NCBI GenBank assembly: GCA_049324835.1
Contig: JBMOMT010000031.1
Location: 43,351 to 107,350, forward strand
From: JBMOMT01 sp049324835
GTDB lineage: Bacteria; Chloroflexota; Anaerolineae; CAYNKW01
DNA: 64,000 bases
Reading direction: 5' to 3'
Every line of letters begins with the position of its first letter. The first letter of the stretch is position 1. The position numbers and the translations under genes are program-made. The notes under the pieces are model-generated. The model saw nothing but the letters and a program-made list of their open reading frames with translations. It was not told the DNA's origin and ran no database searches. This document shows positions 58,501 through 64,000 of the stretch, one piece after another.

Positions 58501-58958
58501 TGGGGCAGGTAGTGCTGGCCCACCGGCCCCGCGCCGAGGCTGCCGGTCTGGAGTTGGGCTTCGAACCCGACGAGGCCCTGCCGCCGGTGTGGGGCGAACC
58601 GAATCAACTGGAGCAGGTGGTCACCAACCTGGTGATCAATGCCATCAACTATACCCCGGCCGGTTACGTGCGTCTGCGCACGGGCCTGTCGTGGGACAAC
58701 AGGCAGGCATGCCTGGAGGTGCAAGACAGCGGCATGGGCATTGAGCCCGAAGACAGGCCCCATCTGTTCGAGCGGTTCTATCGCGGCAAGCGGGTGGGCA
58801 GCTCCAACATTCCCGGCACCGGTCTGGGATTGGCCATCGTTCAAGAGATCGTGGATCTGCACCGAGGAAAAATCGACGTGGAGAGCCAGCCCGATCGGGG
58901 CAGCACGTTCAAAATCTTTTTGCCGCTGGTTGAGCGTGAGAGAAAAGAGCAAGTATGA
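55512..58958 (+). CDS. large membrane sensor histidine kinase (PAS, three GAF, HisKA)
   Basis: The 1148-residue protein begins with ~5-6 transmembrane segments (LLNLTLLGLSVTGLLLGSAMAVLWL to VGLGLGLILLVGLNWLS). Next are a coiled coil (~195-240), a PAS domain (YRQLVDHAPAGIYEVDFQANRFTSVNDIMCEYTGY) and three GAF domains (~385-560, ~570-730, ~735-895). The HisKA domain has the phospho-accepting His at residue 928 (FVSDVSHELRTP). A HATPase with N, G1 and G2 boxes follows (NLVINAINYTP; DSGMGIEP; GTGLGLAIVQE). No receiver or DNA-binding partner is adjacent, so its regulator lies elsewhere. The stop overlaps the next start (ATGA). Confidence 0.95.
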   Translation: MKPAFRSWVSPTDKDSELTRQQSLLNLTLLGLSVTGLLLGSAMAVLWLQGRIESLPGIVVGWVLQPFLLLAYWLGRRGRVRLASLVTVGGIFCVMVGVNYFLGLGHAIWIGYAVVTLTAGMLIGTEGALAFALLSMIAYLGVGALQIVGVLPTWPPGARLVVDGVGLGLGLILLVGLNWLSNRQTNQSLRREMALTAQLRTHQAALEGRVAGRTAELTAANQQLRQEIEERERAETALQESTAKYRQLVDHAPAGIYEVDFQANRFTSVNDIMCEYTGYTREEFLALTPLDLLTEESQQRFLERALKMQAGEPVPETVEYAIRTKDGRELWVILNTRLTRDGQVPPGATVVVHNITERKRAAEQVQRLLDQQIAINRLSLALGETRDLARINRIIYEHVCELMDAHAFIVSFYEGETQLIHAAYVISGGVERDVTGFPPIPLEAEGHGTQSRVIRSGQPLYVPDFRQAMARTRTEHTIVENGSTVEGPPPPERKKESTNSALLVPMKVAGKTIGVVQVQSHQLDAYSQADMDLLSGLANVAALAIENTRLFEAARYQAEQLETLQHYTQELVVLRDQEDLLRHIVELATALVGGDSGGLYVYRPERDVLEWTMAVGAHMAPIGMVLHRGEGLSGQVWESGEPLAVNDYRLWEGRAAVYEGYSFGATVGVPVRWGDQFLGVLDVLAEPPRTFSSTDVKLLNLFATQAAIALQNVRLYDGERISRERAEALRQAAQAMGASLEFEASLRLILQQLKRVITFDTASLLILQEDNSPDLVVGLGYTDERMTSRESRRLLENSPILAQMSHDLRPVVSGDVRELEGWIWVPGAEHVRSWIGVPLAAEGKMIGALMADNTATDFFTTEDVQITQALAQHAAQVIEKARLFEALQRHAERLEERVVGRTRDLAAANERLKELDRLKSKFVSDVSHELRTPITNIKLYLHLLARDQAANWPKHLAVLDDESDRLARLIEDILNLSRLDLAREKMERVAVDLNRVVGQVVLAHRPRAEAAGLELGFEPDEALPPVWGEPNQLEQVVTNLVINAINYTPAGYVRLRTGLSWDNRQACLEVQDSGMGIEPEDRPHLFERFYRGKRVGSSNIPGTGLGLAIVQEIVDLHRGKIDVESQPDRGSTFKIFLPLVERERKEQV

Positions 58959-59551
58959 ACGAAAGAACTGGGAGCACGGTCTATTTCTCGGCGGCAGGAT
59001 CACACAACACCGCCCGCACGCTCGAAATCGCCCGGCAGCGGGCCGAGGCGCTGGCCGTGCGAACGGTGCTCGTGGCCAGCACCACCGGCGAGACGGGCGT
59101 ACGCGCCGCCCGCGCCTTTGCCGGCTGGCTCGAGGCTAGCGAGCGGACGCTCGTGATCGTCACTCACTCGACCGGTTTCGCCGCGCCCAACGTACAAGAA
59201 CTGACTGCCGAAAACCGCGCCGCCATCGAGGCGGCCGGTGGGTTGGTTTTGACCGCCCAACACGCCTTTGGCGGGGTGGGGCGGGCCGTGCGAAAAAAGC
59301 TGGGCGCCTATCAGGTAGACGAGATCATGGCCTACACGCTGCGCACCTTTGGCGAGGGTATAAAGGTGTGCGCCGAAATGGCGCTCATGGCCGCCGACGC
59401 CGGCCTGGTCTGTGTGGGCCAGCCGACGGCGGCGATTGCAGGCGCCGGGCGCGGCGCCGATACCGCCGTGGTGCTGCGGCCGGCCAACGCGCAGACCTTT
59501 TTCGACCTGCGTTTTTTGGAGGTGCTGTGTATGCCCTCACCCTTGGCCTGA
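58955..59551 (+). CDS. pyruvate-kinase C-terminal-domain-like protein
   Basis: ATG 58955 overlaps the kinase stop. The 198-residue protein resembles the alpha/beta C-terminal domain of pyruvate kinase as a stand-alone unit: TARTLEIARQRAEALAVRTVLVASTTGETGVRAARAF and a later region with IMAYTLRTFGEGIKVCAEMALMAADAGLV. It has no pyruvate-kinase barrel, so it is not an active kinase. Such stand-alone domains are common in anaerobes. It could be a nucleotide- or effector-binding protein. Coupling to the sensor kinase suggests a signalling link, but that is inference. Confidence 0.8.
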   Translation: MNERTGSTVYFSAAGSHNTARTLEIARQRAEALAVRTVLVASTTGETGVRAARAFAGWLEASERTLVIVTHSTGFAAPNVQELTAENRAAIEAAGGLVLTAQHAFGGVGRAVRKKLGAYQVDEIMAYTLRTFGEGIKVCAEMALMAADAGLVCVGQPTAAIAGAGRGADTAVVLRPANAQTFFDLRFLEVLCMPSPLA

Positions 59552-59575
59552 ACCATGGCGGCCTGCCCCACAGTT

Positions 59576-60040
59576 TTACGATTCCCGGCTCTTGACCAGC
59601 ACGTTCCACTTGCCGCGCTGGACGATGTCGTTGTTCTGATTCAGCACCTTGACCTCAAAGACAACCGCCCCACCACCCAGGCGAGCCATCGCCTTGCGCT
59701 GGTGCACCTCGGCCTGCACCCGCACCCGATCACCCACGAATACCGGCAGGCTGAACTTCCATTCCAGGTCACGAAAGGCCAGCACCGTATCGCGCAAAAA
59801 GCCCAACTGCCAGGCCAGACCAGAGGCCACGGAGAGGATGAACAGGCCGTGGGCCACCGGTCGACCGAACATGTGCGTCTTGGCGAATTCGGCATCGGTG
59901 TGCATGGGATTGTCGTCGCCGGAGAGCCGGGCAAAGGCCGAAATATCGGCCTGAGTCACGGTGTACTCGCCCGTGACCATCGTATCGCCGAGTTCAAACT
60001 CTTCAAAGTAATGGCCTCGCCTTGCATCTGTATCGCTCAC
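59576..60040 (-). CDS. MaoC-like (hot-dog fold) dehydratase
   Basis: GTG 60040 is preferred because AGGAG lies ~7 nt upstream; ATG codons further up overlap the preceding gene. The 154-residue protein has the MaoC signature: VTQADISAFARLSGDDNPMHTDAEFAK with the hydratase Asp/His pair, then GRPVAHGLFILSVASGL. It adds water to an enoyl-CoA or similar acyl thioester. As the last gene of the SCP2-alcohol dehydrogenase-AOR run it may act on a CoA-activated product, or be a crotonase-type side activity. Confidence 0.9.
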   Translation of the reverse strand: MSDTDARRGHYFEEFELGDTMVTGEYTVTQADISAFARLSGDDNPMHTDAEFAKTHMFGRPVAHGLFILSVASGLAWQLGFLRDTVLAFRDLEWKFSLPVFVGDRVRVQAEVHQRKAMARLGGGAVVFEVKVLNQNNDIVQRGKWNVLVKSRES

Positions 60041-60071
60041 CCCTTTGCTCCTCTCTATCATCGGCCGGGGC

Positions 60072-61919
60072 TCAATCGGGCCACACATCGGCCGCGATCT
60101 CGGTCAGTCCCAGCGCTTCCAGCTTGTGCTTCAGCGGCTTGCCGCTGTCGAGGTCCCAGGCGCGCGCCTGATAATATTCCCGGAACAACAGCGCTTCATC
60201 CGGCACAAACCCCTCGGTGCCGCCCTCGGTGTGAGGCTGCCGCAGCAGGCCGGGCAGGCGCTCGCCCGCCCGCGTGTAGCCCAGTTTGATATTCAACGCG
60301 CGTTTGAGGTTAAAGATGCGCTCGCCGACCGCCAGCGCGCCTTCGGCGTCCAGATCGCGGCCCGTGGCGGCGTTGAGCAGTTGGATGTAGCCTGTGGCCG
60401 GTGCGTTGGAAAAGATACAGGTCACCAGCGCGTTGATCAGGCTGTTCCAGTTCTGGTGCCGCGCCACCTGAACCGCTTTGCCGGCATCCTGGTGCCGTCC
60501 GGGTGAGGTGATATCCAGCTCTTCGATGACCCGTCCACTTTCCACCCAGTAATAGTCAGAGTGGTTGTGGCTGCCGCCGATGGGTGAGGTGGCATAGGCC
60601 AGCGCCATGCCTGAATAGGCGCGTGGATCGTGCATGGCCGGCTCCATGCCGTTGAAGTGCACCGCCCACTCTGCCGCGCCGAACCGTTCGGCAAAACGCC
60701 TGGAGCCTTCGGCCAGCGCGTCGCCCAAGCCCTGACGGTGGGCGATCTGCCGGATCAGATCTGCCACTGTGTCAGCATCACCCCATTGCAGCGACACGCC
60801 TCCCGTCTCAGATGGGCCAAGGATCCCCTCCTGAAAGAAATAGTGAGCCAGGGCCAGCGTGTTGCCGGTGCTGAGACTGTCCAGGCCCAGCCGGTCGCAC
60901 AGGTGACCCAGGTGGGTCACGGCGGCCAGATCGTCGATGAGTAATTGCGAACCGAGCGCGCCCAGCGTCTCGTATTCCGGGCCTTTGATCTCGCCGTTGG
61001 TGGCGTATTTACCCTCCGTCACCGTCACCTGGCGGCCACAGGCCACCAGGCAGCCGTAACAACCCTCCACGCCGGTGAGGATGGTCTCGGCCATGATATT
61101 GCCGCTGATCTCGGCGGCCTGCCACCACTCGCCCTGGGTAAAGTAGCGCACCGGCAGCGCGCCCAGCAGGTGCAGATAATCCAGATTGCCGCCGGTGCCG
61201 GTGGTGCGCAAGATCTGCGAGACCACGTCTTCTTTAAAGATCGTTTTCATCTGGCGCGCGGTGGCGTTGAAGCGGGGTTCATCGGCCACAGGCACGCCAC
61301 CCGTGCCGCGCACAGCCAGCGCCTTGAGCCGTTTGGCGCCCATCACTGCGCCCAGGCCGGTGCGAGCGGCGGCGCGGGCGTTGTCGAAAAAGATACCGGC
61401 ATAACGCACCAGGTTTTCCCCCGCCGGCCCGATGCAGCCCACGCGGACGCGCCGGTCGGCCAGCGATTCTTTGATGTGCCTTTGCGTCTCCAAGGTATCC
61501 AGTCCCCACAGCTCGTTTGCCGCGTGCAGCTCGGCCTGCCCATCGTGGATGTGCAGCCAGACCGGGGCAGCGGCCTGGCCGGTGATGACGATGCCATCGT
61601 AACCGGCGTGGCGCAGTTCCGCGCCAAAAAAGCCGCCCACGTTCGACTCGCCCAGTAACCCGGTCAGCGGGGAGCGTCCCACCAGGGTGTGGCGACCGCA
61701 GAGGGGCGCCTGGGTGCCGGTGAGCGGCCCCGGCATGACGATCAGAGGATTATCCGGCCCCAGGGGATCGGTGTCGGCCTGGATCAGGTCGTACAGGTAA
61801 CGCGTCGCCAGCCCGCTGCCGCCGACGAACCGGGCGGCGTAATCGGCGTCGAGCGGTTCGTCGCGCACCTGGCCGCGAACGAGATCCACCCAAAGTAACC
61901 TGCCGTGGTAGCCGTGCAT
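60072..61919 (-). CDS. aldehyde:ferredoxin oxidoreductase (tungsten/molybdenum enzyme)
   Basis: ATG 61919 has AGGAG 6 nt upstream. The 615-residue enzyme has the AOR N-terminal domain (YHGRLLWVDLVRGQVRDEPLD; GGFFGAELRHAGYDGIVITG), binds the metallopterin via two loops and has a [4Fe-4S] site CYGCLVACGR with a fourth Cys in LVTCIFSN near the C-terminus. It oxidises aldehydes to acids with ferredoxin as acceptor. Next to an iron-type alcohol dehydrogenase it fits an alcohol-to-acid pathway, or the reverse. It overlaps neither neighbour; the upstream gene ends 11 nt before the ATG. Confidence 0.95.
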   Translation of the reverse strand: MHGYHGRLLWVDLVRGQVRDEPLDADYAARFVGGSGLATRYLYDLIQADTDPLGPDNPLIVMPGPLTGTQAPLCGRHTLVGRSPLTGLLGESNVGGFFGAELRHAGYDGIVITGQAAAPVWLHIHDGQAELHAANELWGLDTLETQRHIKESLADRRVRVGCIGPAGENLVRYAGIFFDNARAAARTGLGAVMGAKRLKALAVRGTGGVPVADEPRFNATARQMKTIFKEDVVSQILRTTGTGGNLDYLHLLGALPVRYFTQGEWWQAAEISGNIMAETILTGVEGCYGCLVACGRQVTVTEGKYATNGEIKGPEYETLGALGSQLLIDDLAAVTHLGHLCDRLGLDSLSTGNTLALAHYFFQEGILGPSETGGVSLQWGDADTVADLIRQIAHRQGLGDALAEGSRRFAERFGAAEWAVHFNGMEPAMHDPRAYSGMALAYATSPIGGSHNHSDYYWVESGRVIEELDITSPGRHQDAGKAVQVARHQNWNSLINALVTCIFSNAPATGYIQLLNAATGRDLDAEGALAVGERIFNLKRALNIKLGYTRAGERLPGLLRQPHTEGGTEGFVPDEALLFREYYQARAWDLDSGKPLKHKLEALGLTEIAADVWPD

Positions 61920-61930
61920 TGTATCTCCTC

Positions 61931-63100
61931 TCAAAAATCGATCGTCTGGCCCTCGAAAGTGTAGCGGCAGACTTTTTCCAGCTCGAGATCGTTGGGAAAG
62001 CGCAGGCCGAGGATCATGGCGCTATCGTTGAGGGCGTTGTCCATCAGCCTGGGCAGTTGCGCTTCGAAATCGCTGGCCGTGATGCCTGCCTCTCGAAGCG
62101 AGATGGGCTGGCCGATGCGCCGGGCCAGGTCGCGGATGGCCTGCACCAGGCTGGCTGCGCCCTGGGCCTCGTCATCGGCGGGCAGGCCCAGAGAACGGGC
62201 GATCTCGGCGTAGCGGGTGGGTTGATCGCCCCGCGCGGTGAACTCGATGGTATAGGGCAGGAACAGCCCCACCGCCTGTCCGTGGGGCACCGCAAAGAGC
62301 GCACCCAGGGCGTGCCCCAGGCCGTGGGCCATGGCAGCCATCGAGTTGCCAAAACCCAGCCCGGCAATGGTGGCCGCGTTGTGCATTTTCTCCCGCGCCT
62401 CGGCGTCGTCGGGGCCATGCTCGCAGGCGCGAGGCAAAAAGTCCAGGACGAGCTGGATCGCCTTGAGGCACAGGCCGTCGGTGAAATCGTTGTGCCATTG
62501 GGAGGTGTAGCCTTCTACGGCGTGGGTCAGGGCATCCATACCCGTATCGACGGTGATCTGGGCCGGAAGTTGATTCACAAAGGTGGGATCGACGATGGCG
62601 AGATCGGGGATGTTTTCCGGGTGGCCCACCGAGATCTTGCGCTGTTCGGTGGTATCGGTCAGCACGATGGGCCAGGTGGTTTCCGCGCCGGTGCCGCTGG
62701 TGGTGGGGATGGCGATGAGCCGCGCCTTTTTTCGTAGCCCCAACGTGCCCATCGGCGCCACTTCATCGGGAGCGAGGTCGGGCCGCTCGTATTGGATCCA
62801 GATCGATTTGGCGGCGTCGATGGGTGAACCACCACCCAGGCCGACGATCCAATCCGGCCCGTAGGCGTGGGCCGCTTTTGCGCCGCGTGCTACGGTTTGC
62901 ATAGAGGGGTTGGGTTCGATTTCGGCGAAAACCGCCGTCTCGATACCGGCCTCGGCCAGTTTGGCCTGCACTTTTTTTACATATCCCAGGGCGGCCATGT
63001 TGGCATCGGTGACGATGAGCGCCTTGTGGCCCTGAATCTCGGCCAGGTAATCCAGGGCATCCTCACCAAAGACGATCTCGGGGCTGCGAAAGAACCACAC
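61931..63100 (-). CDS. iron-containing alcohol dehydrogenase
   Basis: GTG 63100 follows GGGAGG by 6 nt. The 389-residue protein has the group III ADH motifs: VGLGGGSPIDAAKSIWIQYERPD (NAD binding) and IPTTSGTGAETTWPIVLTD, then MDALTHAVEGYTS and AAMAHGLGHALGALFAVPHGQA, the last with the metal-binding His residues. It interconverts primary alcohols and aldehydes. The adjacent AOR would oxidise the aldehyde further. A ~100-nt gap with CACGTTTC-type repeats separates it from the SCP2 gene upstream. Confidence 0.95.
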   Translation of the reverse strand: MWFFRSPEIVFGEDALDYLAEIQGHKALIVTDANMAALGYVKKVQAKLAEAGIETAVFAEIEPNPSMQTVARGAKAAHAYGPDWIVGLGGGSPIDAAKSIWIQYERPDLAPDEVAPMGTLGLRKKARLIAIPTTSGTGAETTWPIVLTDTTEQRKISVGHPENIPDLAIVDPTFVNQLPAQITVDTGMDALTHAVEGYTSQWHNDFTDGLCLKAIQLVLDFLPRACEHGPDDAEAREKMHNAATIAGLGFGNSMAAMAHGLGHALGALFAVPHGQAVGLFLPYTIEFTARGDQPTRYAEIARSLGLPADDEAQGAASLVQAIRDLARRIGQPISLREAGITASDFEAQLPRLMDNALNDSAMILGLRFPNDLELEKVCRYTFEGQTIDF

Positions 63101-63129
63101 GTTGCACCTCCCGGCAAATGGATGAGATA

Positions 63130-63195
63130 TGAGACGAAAAACGTGAAACGTGGATCACGCCTCACGTTTCACGTCTCACGCTTCACGTTTCGTCC
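63130..63195. repeat. short CACGTTTC-type direct/inverted repeats
   Basis: Five or more copies of CACG-TTTC or its complement (GAAACGTG, TCACGTTTC, TCACGTCTC, TTCACGTTTCG) fill the gap between the SCP2 and alcohol dehydrogenase genes. A simple interspersed repeat. Confidence 0.7.
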
Positions 63196-63199
63196 TCGT

Positions 63200-63616
63200 T
63201 CACTTTTCTGGCGGGAATTCGGTGGGCACCTGGGTGGCACAGTTGACCAGTTCTTGGGCCGCTTTGACGTAACGCATGATCTTGGCCATGTTGCCTTTGA
63301 GTTTGATCTTGCGCGTCATCATGCCCTGGATGGGGTCCAGTTTACGGTCGATGATGGCTTTCCAGTTATAGTCGGGGGCCTCCATACGAAAAGCCGGCGA
63401 ATAATCGGATTCCTCTGCTACCAGGCAGGCATGGCGGCACTTGCCGTGCCACAGGTCGATGTAATAGATGGCCGTCTCGTCCATCATCTTGTCGGGGGTG
63501 GCCACAAAGTAAAAATCCCCCTCCCAGTCAGAAGCCGATTTTTCGTAGGCGTTGCTGTTGTTGATCGCCTGCATAAAGGCCTTGATCCACTCGTCGCTGC
63601 CAAACACAAGAGCCAT
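63200..63616 (-). CDS. SCP2-domain protein
   Basis: GGAGG precedes the ATG. The 138-residue protein has the sterol-carrier-protein-2-like fold (FGSDEWIKAFMQAINNSNAYEKSA, DYNWKAIIDRKLDPIQGMMTRKIKLKGNMAKIMRYV), which binds hydrophobic ligands such as acyl-CoA. It is the first gene of the operon with the alcohol dehydrogenase, AOR and MaoC genes, and is served by a perfect consensus promoter. It probably holds a lipid-like substrate or intermediate for the pathway. Confidence 0.88.
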   Translation of the reverse strand: MALVFGSDEWIKAFMQAINNSNAYEKSASDWEGDFYFVATPDKMMDETAIYYIDLWHGKCRHACLVAEESDYSPAFRMEAPDYNWKAIIDRKLDPIQGMMTRKIKLKGNMAKIMRYVKAAQELVNCATQVPTEFPPEK

Positions 63617-63666
63617 CGGTGACCTCCTTGTCGGTCCAAGCTGGGGAAACGGTTCACAGTGTGGGC

Positions 63667-63695
63667 ATTATAACCGAAAGCCGGGGCAGTGTCAA
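63667..63695 (-). promoter_or_regulatory. consensus promoter of the SCP2/ADH/AOR operon
   Basis: On the minus strand: TTGACA (63695-63690), a 17-bp spacer and TATAAT (63672-63667), both hexamers matching the consensus fully, 51 nt before the SCP2 start. Confidence 0.9.
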
Positions 63696-63721
63696 CCTCG
63701 CGGCGCGGACAGGGTGCATTT

Positions 63722-63842
63722 CAGTCTGGGGGCGAGTTTTCATCCTCCCGCAGGTTTTTGGCGCACAAAAGTCGTTTCCTCCCGTTCCGCGACTCTACCT
63801 GGGTGCAACTCGCCCCGACTGAACCTGCGGGAGGATAGACTG
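63722..63842. repeat. foldback repeat with interleaved arms (copy D, related centre)
   Basis: ATCCTCCCGCAGG and CCTGCGGGAGGAT share the core of the MITE family arms. A second pair, CAGTCTGGGGGCGAGTT and AACTCGCCCCGACTG, is interleaved with the first (order a, b, a', b'). No GTAAC ends or target duplication are visible. Confidence 0.6.
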
Positions 63843-63892
63843 CGCCGGCGTTCAACCGGCTGATGCTGTACTTGCTTAGGATCCGTAAAAAT

Positions 63893-63990
63893 ATAAATTC
63901 CCGTGTCACCCTGAGCGAAGCGAAGGGTCTCGTTCTACTCAAACGGGATTCTTCGCGCCCTTACAGGCGCTCAGAATGACAGTGGCGGAA
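63893..63990. repeat. widespread TCA(T/C)YCTGAGCG-type repeat at window end
   Basis: GTGTCACCCTGAGCGAAGCG at 63903 and CGCTCAGAATGACAG near 63968 form an imperfect inverted repeat of a type also found inside MITE copy A. The 384 bases after the last gene hold only this, copy D and the operon promoter. Confidence 0.6.
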
Positions 63991-64000
63991 GTTATTCTTT

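Overview
The window looks like a chromosome segment from a Chloroflexota bacterium, probably of the Anaerolineae/Caldilineae kind. The clues are high GC, two secreted proteins ending in a YLPL[IV]xR tail, Thr/Pro-rich linkers in lipoproteins, DUF5667-type proteins, and abundant short foldback repeats. This placement is inference; no rRNA or tRNA gene was seen.

Layout. 1-2.5 kb: a FecR-like protein cut by the left edge and an FG-GAP repeat secreted protein. 2.5-6.6 kb: a GAF-domain histidine kinase with its NarL-type regulator behind an 11-bp direct-repeat (Pho-box-like) promoter, then a receiver-like protein. 6.8-19.3 kb: a respiratory block with a large secreted protein, a fused cytochrome b, a Rieske protein, 6-haem and 12-haem cytochromes, a membrane zinc-ribbon protein and a cytochrome with 49 CxxCH motifs. 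19.5-21.4 kb (minus): an ECF sigma factor and a DUF5667 anti-sigma-like protein. 21.5-33.8 kb: sugar kinases, a radical SAM enzyme, a tyrosine recombinase, a PH/SHOCT protein, purine nucleoside phosphorylase, a CPA2 antiporter with USP domains and lipoproteins. 33.9-45.2 kb (minus): a nucleoside-salvage block with an ABC importer lacking an ATPase gene, four nucleoside hydrolases (one broken by TAG), an ADP-ribosylglycohydrolase, carbamate kinase and threonine synthase. 45.7-55.3 kb: a second electron-transfer block described below. 55.5-59.6 kb: a large hybrid sensor kinase and a pyruvate-kinase-C-like protein. 59.6-63.6 kb (minus): MaoC, aldehyde:ferredoxin oxidoreductase, Fe-alcohol dehydrogenase and an SCP2 protein. 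The last 400 bases hold only a promoter and foldback repeats.

The most notable system is at 45.7-55.3 kb. A molybdopterin (Psr/Qrc-like) subunit, a four-cluster ferredoxin and an NrfD protein are followed by a fused ten-haem cytochrome/NarI-like cytochrome b and an HdrD/DsrK-like disulfide reductase. Next come a GcvH-like lipoyl carrier, a lipoate-protein ligase and an OsmC/Ohr-family protein. In the OsmC gene the peroxidatic cysteine codon is an in-frame TGA, followed 20 nt later by a GGTC-loop hairpin of the bacterial SECIS type. I read this as a selenocysteine OsmC. Because Ohr/OsmC enzymes are known to take electrons from lipoyl proteins, the block may be a membrane-linked lipoyl/thiol redox pathway.

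A second strong signal is a family of non-coding foldback elements (three copies, ends GTAACYGYTCA, 8-bp target duplications). One sits in the -35 region of the ribokinase promoter, and its target duplication rebuilds the -35 box.
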